Of a DNA stretch of 64,000 bases, positions 1 through 8,503 are shown piece by piece. Position 1 is the first letter of the stretch, and each line of letters starts with the position of its first letter. Source of the stretch: Maricurvus nonylphenolicus. GTDB taxonomy: Bacteria > Pseudomonadota > Gammaproteobacteria > Pseudomonadales > Cellvibrionaceae. Location of the stretch: positions 3,162,001 to 3,226,000 of the forward strand of contig NZ_AP031498.1 of NCBI RefSeq assembly GCF_042854845.1, read 5' to 3'. The translations under genes and the position numbers were made by a program. Below the pieces are notes generated by a model. The model did no database searches. It was not told the origin of the DNA and worked only from the letters and a program-made list of their open reading frames with translations.

Positions 1-111
1 ACCCTTCGGTGGCTGAGCCGCATCTGTTTCGCCACTAATCAGGGATGCATCTATTACACCCAGAGGGGATTCAGTATCTGCTTGTCTAAATTGTTGTTGG
101 GCAAGAGCCAC
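1..111 (-). CDS. fleS: Probable FleS sensor kinase, N-terminal 37 codons only
   Basis: Only the first 37 codons are inside the window and the gene runs off the left edge. The start is a GTG at 109-111 with a good ribosome-binding site (GGAGAGG, six bases upstream), and an in-frame TAG lies just upstream, so no longer start is possible. The short Gln/Ala-rich peptide carries no recognisable domain. Identity is inferred: the gene follows fleQ on the same strand, exactly where Pseudomonas-type clusters carry fleSR, and it has a sigma54 promoter and a FleQ-box-like palindrome in front. FleS would be the PAS-containing histidine kinase that phosphorylates FleR for late flagellar genes. Confidence 0.6.
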   Translation of the reverse strand, partial: MALAQQQFRQADTESPLGVIDASLISGETDAAQPPKG

Positions 112-182
112 GACAAACCTCTCCTAAATTTTATGTCGCCATGCAGTTTTTTGACGCTTGACGACTTATTTATGAGGGTATC

Positions 183-199
183 TGCAAACACAATGCCAA
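183..199 (-). promoter_or_regulatory. Sigma54 promoter of fleS(R)
   Basis: The minus strand reads TGGCAT-N5-TTGC, with the GG and GC doublets ten bases apart as RpoN requires. It lies about 75 bases upstream of the GTG start of the partial gene at 1-111. In Pseudomonas fleSR is a FleQ/RpoN target, which fits. Confidence 0.75.
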
Positions 200-251
200 G
201 TTATTTTTCCCTTTAGAATCAATCAGTTACACAAAAAGAAATATGTAAAAG

Positions 252-265
252 GTCAAATTTATGAC
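252..265. promoter_or_regulatory. FleQ-box-like palindrome upstream of fleS
   Basis: GTCAAATTTATGAC is a 14-bp GTCA-N6-TGAC palindrome matching the FleQ consensus GTCAatNNatTGAC. It sits about 55 bp upstream of the -24 element of the fleS promoter, a normal distance for an enhancer-binding protein. Confidence 0.55.
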
Positions 266-324
266 TAACAAAGCAAACCTCAACAGAAGAAGCTAGAATG
301 GTGTCAATTTTATAGGGGAGATTT

Positions 325-353
325 CGAATTACGCTTCAGGGATACGTAATTCG
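325..353 (-). terminator. Hairpin after fleQ, possible terminator
   Basis: A perfect 9-bp inverted repeat (CGAATTACG / CGTAATTCG, 11-base loop) lies 45 bp past the fleQ stop. There is no T-run after it on the minus strand, so it may be a weak or factor-assisted terminator, or an mRNA end-stabilising stem. Confidence 0.4.
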
Positions 354-397
354 TGATTAAATTAAAGAGAAAAAGAGGGAGATTTACAGCGCAGGTC

Positions 398-1846
398 CTA
401 GCCGCGCTGCAACTCATACTTGCGCATTTTTTCAACCAGGGTCGTGCGACGAATGGTCAAACGATCAGCAGCGCGAGCAACAACTCCACCGCAATCGTCC
501 AATGCCTGCTGAATCAAATTCTTTTCAAGATTGGTCAGGTATTCTTTTAAATCAATACCGTTTTCTGGCAATAAGGTGGTATCACTCATACTGACAACGG
601 TAGTTTTTGCGGGCTCAAGCTCATCGAACGCCTCAAACTCTTCGTCTGTCACATCGATATGGCGATACTTCTTCGGCAAGTCCTGCACACCAATCACACC
701 GTAAGGGTGCATAATCGCCATACGCTCCACCAGGTTAGCCAATTCCCTTACATTACCCGACCACTCGTGTTTACAAAGCGACATAATCGCAGCAGAATTA
801 AAACGGATAGACCCCCGCTTTTCACTCTCCATACGCGATACCAGCTCATTTAACAGCAGCGGTACGTCTTCGCCGCGCTCGCGCAGGGAAGGCATTTCGA
901 TGGGGAATACATTTAGACGATAATAGAGGTCTTCACGGAACCTGCCCTCTTCAATCATCTGTTCCAGATTGCGATGGGTCGCTGCAATAATACGTACATC
1001 GGTACTGAAGGTTTTATTACCCCCTACCCGCTCGTAACTGCGCTCCTGTAGCACACGCAAAATTTTCACCTGCATGTTCAGAGGCATATCACCGATTTCA
1101 TCTAGAAACAGTGTGCCGCCCTCAGCCATTTCAAAACGTCCGGCACGGGCAGATATAGCACCGGTGAATGCGCCTTTTTCATGGCCAAACAATTCACTCT
1201 CCAGCAGCTCAGCCGGAATAGCACCACAGTTTACTGGAACAAAGGGTTTGTCACGACGATCAGAGTTGTAGTGCAGGTTACGGGCAACCACTTCCTTACC
1301 TGTACCTGATTCGCCAGTAATCAAAACGGTGACATCTTTATCCGCCACCTGCCCCATCATCTCGCGCACCACTTCAATTTCGCGACTGGTACCAACCAGG
1401 CTGCGGAACAAGTGCACAGGGCGCTGAATATTGGCCTGACGACGACGCAACTCAAAAGCTTCACGATAGCGCTGCGCGCGATGCAAGGTATCGAGTAATT
1501 TACTGTAGGTGGGAGGTAATTCCAGGCTGGCAATAACCATATGCTTGAGATACGGATCCCAGTCATCGCTTAACACCTGATCCTCACCGGCGAGAATCAC
1601 GGGGACGGCATTATCCCAAGTCTGAATTTCTTTCAGTCGAGTATCCAATGCGCGCTTGCGACAGCAATCACCCAGAATCACTGCAACATAAGGAGAATCA
1701 TCATCCAGCGCAGAACTGGCAACGGTTTGCCAATCTTCACATCCGCTAATTACAGCTGGCTCGCCTAAAAAATCGAGAATAATCTTCAAATCGTAGCGAC
1801 GACCTTCATCATCATCCACTACCAAGACTTTCAACTCTCGCCACAT
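398..1846 (-). CDS. fleQ: FleQ/FlrA, master flagellar sigma54 enhancer-binding protein
   Basis: This is the 482-aa RpoN-dependent activator at the top of the polar flagellar hierarchy. In Pseudomonas it also binds c-di-GMP. An atypical receiver (about 1-125) starts with the FleQ signature MWRELKVLVVDDD. The AAA+ domain follows: Walker A GESGTGKE (178-185), the sigma54-contacting GAFTGA loop (225-230) and Walker B TLFLDE (245-250). The C-terminus carries a Fis-type helix-turn-helix with the family motif RRTTLVEKMRKY. Length and motifs match P. aeruginosa FleQ closely. It lies between fliS and fleS, as in pseudomonads. Two FleQ-box-like palindromes sit 160-225 bp upstream of its start, hinting at autoregulation. 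Confidence 0.97.
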   Translation of the reverse strand: MWRELKVLVVDDDEGRRYDLKIILDFLGEPAVISGCEDWQTVASSALDDDSPYVAVILGDCCRKRALDTRLKEIQTWDNAVPVILAGEDQVLSDDWDPYLKHMVIASLELPPTYSKLLDTLHRAQRYREAFELRRRQANIQRPVHLFRSLVGTSREIEVVREMMGQVADKDVTVLITGESGTGKEVVARNLHYNSDRRDKPFVPVNCGAIPAELLESELFGHEKGAFTGAISARAGRFEMAEGGTLFLDEIGDMPLNMQVKILRVLQERSYERVGGNKTFSTDVRIIAATHRNLEQMIEEGRFREDLYYRLNVFPIEMPSLRERGEDVPLLLNELVSRMESEKRGSIRFNSAAIMSLCKHEWSGNVRELANLVERMAIMHPYGVIGVQDLPKKYRHIDVTDEEFEAFDELEPAKTTVVSMSDTTLLPENGIDLKEYLTNLEKNLIQQALDDCGGVVARAADRLTIRRTTLVEKMRKYELQRG

Positions 1847-2006
1847 GCGACTACTAACCTTCTACTTCGTAATGTAAGAAGCGCACCAGATCTACTGGTA
1901 CAACTTAACCGGATACAGTTGTTCTAACTGGCAACCCTTCTCTACCGCTCTAGGTTGGTACCCACCGTGTGCCTTTTACAAATTGGTCAACAAGGTGCTG
2001 TGCCAG

Positions 2007-2020
2007 GTCAATTCACTGAC
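2007..2020. promoter_or_regulatory. FleQ-box-like palindrome 1 upstream of fleQ
   Basis: GTCAATTCACTGAC is a GTCA-N6-TGAC palindrome with the AAT spacing of the FleQ consensus, 161 bp upstream of the fleQ start. Confidence 0.5.
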
Positions 2021-2057
2021 TATGACTAATCAAGTAATAGTCAACGCGCTGGCATCG

Positions 2058-2071
2058 GTCAAATATCTGAC
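2058..2071. promoter_or_regulatory. FleQ-box-like palindrome 2 upstream of fleQ
   Basis: GTCAAATATCTGAC is a second GTCA-N6-TGAC palindrome, 51 bp (about five helical turns) from the first, so both could be bound on the same face of the DNA. Confidence 0.5.
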
Positions 2072-2192
2072 GGGGGAGGATCTTATAGAAACTCAAGGAA
2101 TATAGAAAGAACGTTATTATATCTATTAAATCTAATTTAAGCCAATTCAATAACAAATTTGTGACTAAAGTCACTCTTCGGGGTCACATTGA

Positions 2193-2209
2193 GCACGCCA
2201 GTGGCGTGC
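2193..2209 (-). terminator. Hairpin after fliS
   Basis: A 7-bp GC-rich stem (GCACGCC/GGCGTGC, 3-base loop) starts 15 bp past the fliS stop. No T-run follows, so termination would need Rho or the second hairpin at 2161-2174. Confidence 0.4.
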
Positions 2210-2223
2210 CACAACACGGCAAC

Positions 2224-2607
2224 TTAAACCTTCGGAGCAATCTCATCCCAGCCGGATTTCACGGTTTTTATTAGCCCCAACACCTCTTCAATGCCGGCCT
2301 GATCATTGTCGCGGTTGGCCTCCAGAAGTCGAAACTGCATGTATTCATAGAGACGATCCAGGTTGTCTGGCAGATCACTTTCAACGCCTTTATCGAGGCT
2401 GTCACGCAAGCCTGAGAGAATGCTAATGGCCTTGCCTAACATAATGCCTTTGGTTGCCATATCTTCGCGAGCCAGGGCGCCCTTGGCGATGGAGAGGCGC
2501 TCTATGGCGCCCTCGTACAGCATTTGAATCAGCTTGTGCGGAGACGCATTATTCACCCGTGTTTCGAGATCGACTTGTTTGTACTGTGATAACGGATTTG
2601 TTGCCAT
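2224..2607 (-). CDS. fliS: FliS, flagellin export chaperone
   Basis: A 127-aa all-helical protein that binds the disordered C-terminus of flagellin in the cytosol, preventing early polymerisation and guiding it to FlhA. The FliS hallmarks are visible: YKQVDLETRVNNASPHKLI at residues 9-27, LYEGAIERL, and the C-terminal LYEYMQFRLLEANRDND segment. It ends the fliD-fliS transcription unit, 42 bp after fliD, and shares the sigma28 promoter upstream of fliD. A diverged second FliS is encoded at 13360-13800, so the window holds two candidate flagellin chaperones. Confidence 0.95.
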   Translation of the reverse strand: MATNPLSQYKQVDLETRVNNASPHKLIQMLYEGAIERLSIAKGALAREDMATKGIMLGKAISILSGLRDSLDKGVESDLPDNLDRLYEYMQFRLLEANRDNDQAGIEEVLGLIKTVKSGWDEIAPKV

Positions 2608-2649
2608 AGTTAATCTTCTCTAGCTTTTTCACGCTTCTCAATCAAATAT

Positions 2650-5600
2650 TTAATCTTGCTTTAATGCTGCAGCCAAGATGTCAAACTGCTGCTTCAGGAA
2701 GTCTTGAGTGGTATTAAGTTGTTGAATAATACTGTCATTAAACGAAAACTGAGATGCCAACCGAGCCTGAAACTGTTCGATACGCTCATCCAGAGCCAGA
2801 CGCTCTTCTGCAATTTCTGACAACTCATCCTGCAAACCGGTTTGCTTGATGCCCAAACCACCTTGGCTATCTAGCAAATCATCAAGATAGCTTTCGAGCT
2901 GCTCAGCAATACCCCTATTATAATTGACCGTTCCGCGGTGACCTAAGCTGCCGCCGGTAACATCAATACGTAATCCTTCTGCGGCTGTACCCGACAACCC
3001 GGTTAATCGCTGCCCTGTACCGAGAGCGACCGACCCATTGATTGTGCCTTGTACATTAAGACCGAACTCATAATTAAAGCTTGCATCAGTCGTTTCTACC
3101 AAACCCAAGCTGTCAGCAGCAAAAGTGTTGGGGGATTGCACGTGGAAATTCACGTCGTTACCAAAATCAATGGTAAAACGACCGCCTTCCGTTCCACCGT
3201 CATAGGTAACGTTTACCTGAGTAAGGTCCTGCCCACGAACCAAACCCGAGTTGTGACCAAAACCGTCCAGGGCCCCCTCGCCATCAAAACCACTACTGTA
3301 TACACCAGCTGCCGGTAAAATCGATAAAGGATCTGTTGCTCCCGCTACGACTCGAATGGTAGCGCCTGTACCTATGGTTTCTGTCGTGGAAACTCCATCT
3401 TGACTAACGGTTTCAAAGTAGAGCTGATTACCTGCATCCAAACGCGCAACAATATCTCCAGCTTGATAATAGGGATTAGACTCTAACTCCGCATCAATTT
3501 TACTTTGCACATAAGCTTGAACTTCGGCAGGCGTATTGCTGACTGAAGGATCCCCATCTAGCGTAATATTAAATCCGAAAGCACCGGCTACCAAGGTAAA
3601 GGATGTCACATTACCCGTAAAATCTTCTGTGCCTGTGATCGCACTCGTCCCCAAGGCCGTTTTTGCACCAGAACCATCTGCTACTACATTTAACGTTTCA
3701 CCGATACCTGTGGCAACAGTTTTAAACGAAAGGCCGGTACCATTACGGTCAACCACCACATTACCGGCCAGGCCCGGTGTCGCATCAATAACATCCTGCA
3801 CACTTTGCAAGGTATCATCGATAAAGTCAGTATTTCCATCTCCATCAATGTCACCTGCAGCAGTGCCATTGGCATCAATCACCAAGTCATAACGGGTTCC
3901 GTTATATTCAAGGCCTACCGCTCTTGCAGTAGTAGTAAAGTCGAGAGCTCCTGCGGTGATATCCAGGCTTCCGGCCGCCGTTTCTGCTACTGCCGCCGAG
4001 GCAATAAAGTTAGCATCAGCTTGTATAGCCGCTTCTAGCGCTGCTGCGATATCACTACCATCACTGCTGGCTATAGGAACAGAAATCGTGCCCGACGTTA
4101 CCCCATTGGCTTCAATCACAAACTCAGCGGTATCGTTTAACGCAGCACCTAACGTATCAGAGACATCCAAGCCTATCTGAGGCGTAAAGGTTCCACTGCC
4201 AGCACTCAACCCCAAAGTATTGGCCATACCTGAATCGGCGGTTAACGCGGTAAAGCCTAACCCTGTGGTGCTACCTTGAGTAAAACTGACATTAAATTGC
4301 CCTTCTTCCTGATCCGCACTAAAGCTCACATCCGCAGAAATATTTTGTAATTTAAAGTTGATATCATCATTAATGGCATCTTCAATAGCTTGAGCCAGAG
4401 TGTCACCATTGGTGTAGTTGCCGTTAGCTATTTGGATGGTATTTGAGGAAACGCCGTTAACACTTAGTGAGAATTCATCATTCCCCCCATTAACGGTTAA
4501 ACTACCCACCAGATCACTGGTCGTTGCCAAGGTACTGACTTCAGCATTCTCCTGCCCCCCGAACTCAGGCTCACCCAGCCCCAGGGTTAACGCAGAACTG
4601 GCATCGACATTTAAAAAACCAACACTGGACTGAGAACCATAACTGGCAGAAGTAATCTCAAAACGCGCATCGGAGGCATTGTAACCAACATTAACCGAAC
4701 GTCCCGCACCCTGAATATTCAGATCACTATTGATACTGTTTTGCAGTATCTCGGCCAATTCAGTGCCGGTATAAGTGCCTTGATTGAGTACGATATTATC
4801 AGACAGAGTGCCATCAACACTGACCCGGAACCCATCGTTACTATCATCAATTACAAAGGGCTCACCACTGGTAGACATACCGATGTATTGAGCTTGCGTT
4901 GCCAACTGCGAGATCACAATATCGTAATCACCGCTTTGGGTATCTACAGTGCCACTGACAAAATCGATTAAATTATCCGTAGTACTGCCAGTAGTACCAA
5001 ATAGTGTCGTCAGGCCTTCAGCATTGGTAGCCAAAGCCTCCTGAAACACGGTGGCATCAAAAATAAACTCACCAGTTTCACTGTTGGTTTTAATACCCAC
5101 CTCTGACAAGGTACGGAATTCATTACCTTCCAACTGGCTAACAAATTGACCAAGGATTCTCTGACTGGTGGTTATTAAATTTCGAACTGTACTATCACCC
5201 GTAAACAAACTTCCCAGCCCGGTATCCGGATCAAAGGCGGTAAGCTCGTTTACCGTGCTTTTTAACTCATTGTAAGCATCAACAAAGGTCTGCATCCGTT
5301 CTGTAACCGCAGCGGTATCAGGTTCGATTGAAAGCGTTACCGGACCAGCACCTTCCTGACGTAAATTCAGCGTCAAACCATTAATAACACCGGTAACCAA
5401 ATTGGATTCACGGGTGATATCCAAGCCATTGACTTTAAACGCAGCATCACTGCCTTCAACTGTTTGCAGCATGGTAGTCGTGGCATCGTTAAAATCCAGG
5501 GAGTCCAGTCCGTTGGTTGGATTGTTAGCTGTCAGCGTAAAAGCATTGTTTTCACCGGTTTCTTCCGACTCAAACAGTAAGCGGTAGCCGCTGCCAGTAT

Positions 5601-6153
5601 CAACAATGCTGGCACGAATACCTATTTCGGCATCATTAATCGCATCGCGTACACCGGTTAATGTGTGATTACTGGCATCAATGGTTACCTTGCGTAGCGA
5701 GACTTCTGGATCGGCTGTAAAGGAGAAAGTTGGACCACCGGAATCATAATCAACATCACCAAAATCAAACTGTAACTCGCCTTCCCCCACTACGGCATCA
5801 AGACTGGAGTATTCCGCAGTAGCCAGCGTTTGAGCCCGCGCCAACGATGTTGTTTCTATGGTGTAAACACCAGGATCTGCAATAGAGCTCGCTGTTGCCG
5901 TCAGTGCCGATTCATTAGTAGAACTGGCAATGTTGCTTTGAAACGATGAGGTTAACGTCAGCCCGCTGGCCGCGGAACGAAGATTCTCGGCCAAACTGGT
6001 GATTGTACCCAATTCGGTAATCTGAGCGGTTACCAGCTCTTCCTGGGAGTTCAGGCGTTTATCCGCCGCCTCACGCTCCACCGCGACCAGATCATCGATC
6101 AAGTCGGAGGTTAAGACCCCGGAACCAATACCAATGGATGAGATTGAAGCCAT
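2650..6153 (-). CDS. fliD: FliD, oversized filament cap protein
   Basis: FliD caps the growing filament and folds flagellin subunits into place. At 1167 aa it is about twice the usual 450-650. The N-terminal FliD domain (about 5-110) is followed by the start of the FliD C-terminal domain near residue 236. The closing coiled coil with the typical QLNTTQDFLKQQFDIL end lies at about 1085-1163. Between about 400 and 1050 the family domain is split by an insertion of repeated beta modules. These have a recurring pattern: F-S-V-NG, then a GxYTNxDTLAxAIExAIN helix, then beta strands. Residues 768-779 (DIDGDGNTDFID) form an EF-hand-like calcium loop. One module carries the TGTEDF signature also found in FlgE. 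Confidence 0.95.
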   Translation of the reverse strand: MASISSIGIGSGVLTSDLIDDLVAVEREAADKRLNSQEELVTAQITELGTITSLAENLRSAASGLTLTSSFQSNIASSTNESALTATASSIADPGVYTIETTSLARAQTLATAEYSSLDAVVGEGELQFDFGDVDYDSGGPTFSFTADPEVSLRKVTIDASNHTLTGVRDAINDAEIGIRASIVDTGSGYRLLFESEETGENNAFTLTANNPTNGLDSLDFNDATTTMLQTVEGSDAAFKVNGLDITRESNLVTGVINGLTLNLRQEGAGPVTLSIEPDTAAVTERMQTFVDAYNELKSTVNELTAFDPDTGLGSLFTGDSTVRNLITTSQRILGQFVSQLEGNEFRTLSEVGIKTNSETGEFIFDATVFQEALATNAEGLTTLFGTTGSTTDNLIDFVSGTVDTQSGDYDIVISQLATQAQYIGMSTSGEPFVIDDSNDGFRVSVDGTLSDNIVLNQGTYTGTELAEILQNSINSDLNIQGAGRSVNVGYNASDARFEITSASYGSQSSVGFLNVDASSALTLGLGEPEFGGQENAEVSTLATTSDLVGSLTVNGGNDEFSLSVNGVSSNTIQIANGNYTNGDTLAQAIEDAINDDINFKLQNISADVSFSADQEEGQFNVSFTQGSTTGLGFTALTADSGMANTLGLSAGSGTFTPQIGLDVSDTLGAALNDTAEFVIEANGVTSGTISVPIASSDGSDIAAALEAAIQADANFIASAAVAETAAGSLDITAGALDFTTTARAVGLEYNGTRYDLVIDANGTAAGDIDGDGNTDFIDDTLQSVQDVIDATPGLAGNVVVDRNGTGLSFKTVATGIGETLNVVADGSGAKTALGTSAITGTEDFTGNVTSFTLVAGAFGFNITLDGDPSVSNTPAEVQAYVQSKIDAELESNPYYQAGDIVARLDAGNQLYFETVSQDGVSTTETIGTGATIRVVAGATDPLSILPAAGVYSSGFDGEGALDGFGHNSGLVRGQDLTQVNVTYDGGTEGGRFTIDFGNDVNFHVQSPNTFAADSLGLVETTDASFNYEFGLNVQGTINGSVALGTGQRLTGLSGTAAEGLRIDVTGGSLGHRGTVNYNRGIAEQLESYLDDLLDSQGGLGIKQTGLQDELSEIAEERLALDERIEQFQARLASQFSFNDSIIQQLNTTQDFLKQQFDILAAALKQD

Positions 6154-6290
6154 CTAAACTTACCTCCGGCTTTCCACCTGCCAACATGACAGCCTGAAAG
6201 CACTGAATAGTACGGCAAAGCTGAATTTAGTCAGATTACATAGCCTGGTTCTATCAACGGACAACGCCTGAAAGCCAGAAGCCAAATAAT

Positions 6291-6300
6291 CCCCCCCCCC
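6291..6300. repeat. C10/G10 homopolymer at the fliD transcription start
   Basis: Ten consecutive C on the plus strand (G10 in the fliD transcript sense) lie 11 bases past the -10 element of the sigma28 promoter, so the tract begins within a few bases of the expected transcription start. Tracts of this length are prone to slipped-strand length change. Confidence 0.85.
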
Positions 6301-6311
6301 TATCAAATAGA

Positions 6312-6338
6312 TTATCGGCAACAATTGAGCAAACTTTA
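6312..6338 (-). promoter_or_regulatory. Sigma28 (FliA) promoter of fliD-fliS
   Basis: The minus strand reads TAAAGTTT-N11-GCCGATAA, identical to the classical FliA consensus with exact spacing. The transcript would begin near 6303 and have an unusually long leader of about 150 bases before fliD. Confidence 0.88.
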
Positions 6339-6390
6339 ATCAAAAATAGCATTTTCAGAATACGCTACACACAAAATGTTTAGTGGGATT

Positions 6391-8316
6391 TTATCGTGCT
6401 GGGACACGAACAAAGAACTGATACATACTTTCAAATGTTCTGGGATTGCTCTCTTCAAAGGTATGCCAAGCACCTAGATCTCTACGAGATTCGCGGCCAT
6501 AACATTGGTCAAAAGCGCTATTTACACTCCCATCTGCAAAGGTGAACCCCAAGAACTCTAAATTAAAGAGCTCCAGAAGGTCCCTCACCTGTAAAAGGTC
6601 GTAACTATGCTCCTGTACATGAAATAACAGATCCCTACATGGACTCATAGCATAAATATCTCCAAACAGCTCTATCCCTTTGAACTCGTCTTTAGCAGAT
6701 GAATCTAGTAAAGCCCTTCTAACAGACCTTATATTTTCTGCGGTGGGCTCCAAGTCACTCTCAGCATAGATTTTACGAACCGCAGAAACAGCTTTTCTGG
6801 CCGTAGAACTATACAATCCCAGCTTGATCAACCCTCCTGGCTTGACCACCCCTACTATAGATTCAAGTCCCTTTTCAGGAGAAGCCATATGATGCAGAAC
6901 CCCCATGGATTCAACAACATCATAGGATTTTCCAAGCCTCTGTAACTCCAGTATGTCCATGTGAAGAAAATCAATACCAGTGATATTTAGTTTTTCAGCC
7001 ATCATTTGCGCATAGCCAAGACTACGAAGCGTTATATCTATAGCAGTAATATTCACGTTAAAATTAGCTGCGATCTCCAATGGCTGGCGTCCAGTACCAC
7101 ACCCGGCAACCAACACATCAATTTGCTCATCACAGCTAACGCTATCCAGCAGTTTGTCTCCCGCATCAAGTAATGACCTAATAGCTTGATAGTAGGAGTT
7201 TTTTCTCTCAGGTACAGGCAGGGAGTTCCAGCGAGGATAAGGATTCTCTTCATATTGGAGCCTTACCTGCCTTGAAACATCATCCGAAATATCCCCTATA
7301 CTTTTGACCTTAAGGGAGTACTGAAGATCTTTTTGACTATCAAACAAGGTTTCACGGGCTAGCAACTTAAGTGAGACAGGCCAGGATTCAATATTTACTT
7401 TCTTCAATACTTCATGGCACGCCAGGCTTTCTAAAGGCTTATACAGCAATAGCAACAAAAGCAGACCTTCTACATCACTAACGCGCCCTCCGCTTGACGT
7501 AACATGTTCTTGCAGTAGCGTCTCAAGCTCATCAATCAAAACCCTTTCATCTTGCTCCACATAGTGAATATATTCATTCAACCAATTTTGCTGTGCCAAT
7601 CCCACAACCAAAGGCATGATCTCATCAGGCAAATTCATGGCCGCTAAGCTTTGCGTAAGAATCACTCTCCTTGCTTGGGTCAATAAATTTTCAAGTTCAG
7701 GAGAAACAACAAAGCTGTATTTAAGGTATTCACATAACACCTTGTCAGAGGCCATACCTTCGAGATCGATCCTAATGGAACTTTCCCTTAACCCGTAACG
7801 CCGAATCATGACCTCTGCCAATCGAACTAACGTTCTATTTCGTGATGCAGATGAATCTCTCATTAACTCAATCAAGTCATCATCTAAATAGGTATTATTG
7901 CTAAGGCTAGAGATATGCTGAAGCGATATATTGATGGCCTTCCGAACGGACGGGTCCTTTCTCTGCTCATGGCTCAATAATAGGGAGGCCTGATATGCTG
8001 AAGCATAATCTCCCACACCACTGTAGACCAGAGGGGCAAGACGCAGTGCATTTTTATCCTTCGGGCACTTGGACTTTAATTCTTCCAAAGCTAATGCAGC
8101 CTCAGAATATCGATAAGTATTGATCAGGCACGCTATTTTCAGACTTGCACATGAGGCATATTTATAGCCTTGCTGACACAAATGATCCAGCAATAGAAAT
8201 GCCTCGGCAAACTTTCCCTGAGCAATAAGTTGATGGCACATAACCAACAATTGAGAGTCGGTTAACGCCGTATTCTCTATATCTATATTATGATTTTTAC
8301 TAACTGCCATACCCAT
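6391..8316 (-). CDS. TPR-containing SAM methyltransferase A, probably flagellum-associated
   Basis: The product is about 641 aa. A helical TPR-like region (about 20-330) is followed by a linker motif QYEENPYPRW (numbered near 356) and a class I SAM methyltransferase domain with motif I VAGCGTGR (about 405-412), acidic residue in AIDI, and GVLHHM. The domain ends with CRDLLFHVQEH. It is a paralogue of the gene at 14358-16406, sharing the linker, motif I, the post-motif and the end. Start: GTG at 8322 and ATGs at 8316 and 8310 are possible. I chose 8316 because GGGG lies five bases upstream. The substrate is unknown. Its place between flaG and fliD and a sigma54-like promoter suggest modification of a flagellar protein, perhaps flagellin (inference). 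Base composition looks somewhat more AT-rich than its neighbours. Confidence 0.8.
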   Translation of the reverse strand: MGMAVSKNHNIDIENTALTDSQLLVMCHQLIAQGKFAEAFLLLDHLCQQGYKYASCASLKIACLINTYRYSEAALALEELKSKCPKDKNALRLAPLVYSGVGDYASAYQASLLLSHEQRKDPSVRKAINISLQHISSLSNNTYLDDDLIELMRDSSASRNRTLVRLAEVMIRRYGLRESSIRIDLEGMASDKVLCEYLKYSFVVSPELENLLTQARRVILTQSLAAMNLPDEIMPLVVGLAQQNWLNEYIHYVEQDERVLIDELETLLQEHVTSSGGRVSDVEGLLLLLLLYKPLESLACHEVLKKVNIESWPVSLKLLARETLFDSQKDLQYSLKVKSIGDISDDVSRQVRLQYEENPYPRWNSLPVPERKNSYYQAIRSLLDAGDKLLDSVSCDEQIDVLVAGCGTGRQPLEIAANFNVNITAIDITLRSLGYAQMMAEKLNITGIDFLHMDILELQRLGKSYDVVESMGVLHHMASPEKGLESIVGVVKPGGLIKLGLYSSTARKAVSAVRKIYAESDLEPTAENIRSVRRALLDSSAKDEFKGIELFGDIYAMSPCRDLLFHVQEHSYDLLQVRDLLELFNLEFLGFTFADGSVNSAFDQCYGRESRRDLGAWHTFEESNPRTFESMYQFFVRVPAR

Positions 8317-8358
8317 AACCACCCCGAAGACATTCTATAGCCACCTTCGCAAGCTGGC

Positions 8359-8374
8359 TGCAATATATATACCA
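8359..8374 (-). promoter_or_regulatory. Sigma54-like promoter of TPR-methyltransferase A
   Basis: The minus strand reads TGGTAT-N5-TTGCA. The GG and GC doublets are ten bases apart. The C of the -24 box is replaced by T, so this is weaker than the other RpoN sites in the window. It lies just after the flaG terminator and about 40 bases before the gene. Confidence 0.5.
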
Positions 8375-8424
8375 GCTTATAAGCAACGACAAAGAATATC
8401 GAGATTTTGAAAAAGTCATGGCAT

Positions 8425-8454
8425 AAAAAAAGCGCCTCCTGAACCAGAAGGCGC
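8425..8454 (-). terminator. Intrinsic terminator of fliC-flaG
   Basis: On the minus strand an imperfect GGCGCCTTCT...AGGAGGCGC stem is followed by seven T. It lies 50 bp past the flaG stop and separates this unit from the methyltransferase downstream. Confidence 0.85.
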
Positions 8455-8503
8455 CCCAAAACAACTCAAATAACTGACTCGAAATCTAGAGTGGTTTTAA
8501 ACT

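Larger units (their letters stand above)
1847..2223. other. 377-bp intergenic region between fliS and fleQ
   Basis: I see no gene here. The stretch holds the fleQ promoter region, two FleQ-box-like palindromes (2007-2020 and 2058-2071), and two hairpins just past the fliS stop: GCACGCC/GGCGTGC at 2193-2209 and GTGAC/GTCAC at 2161-2174. Confidence 0.6.

Noticed and set aside
353..550. Plus-strand 65-aa frame over the end of fleQ
   Set aside because: It is antisense to conserved fleQ sequence and has no features of its own.
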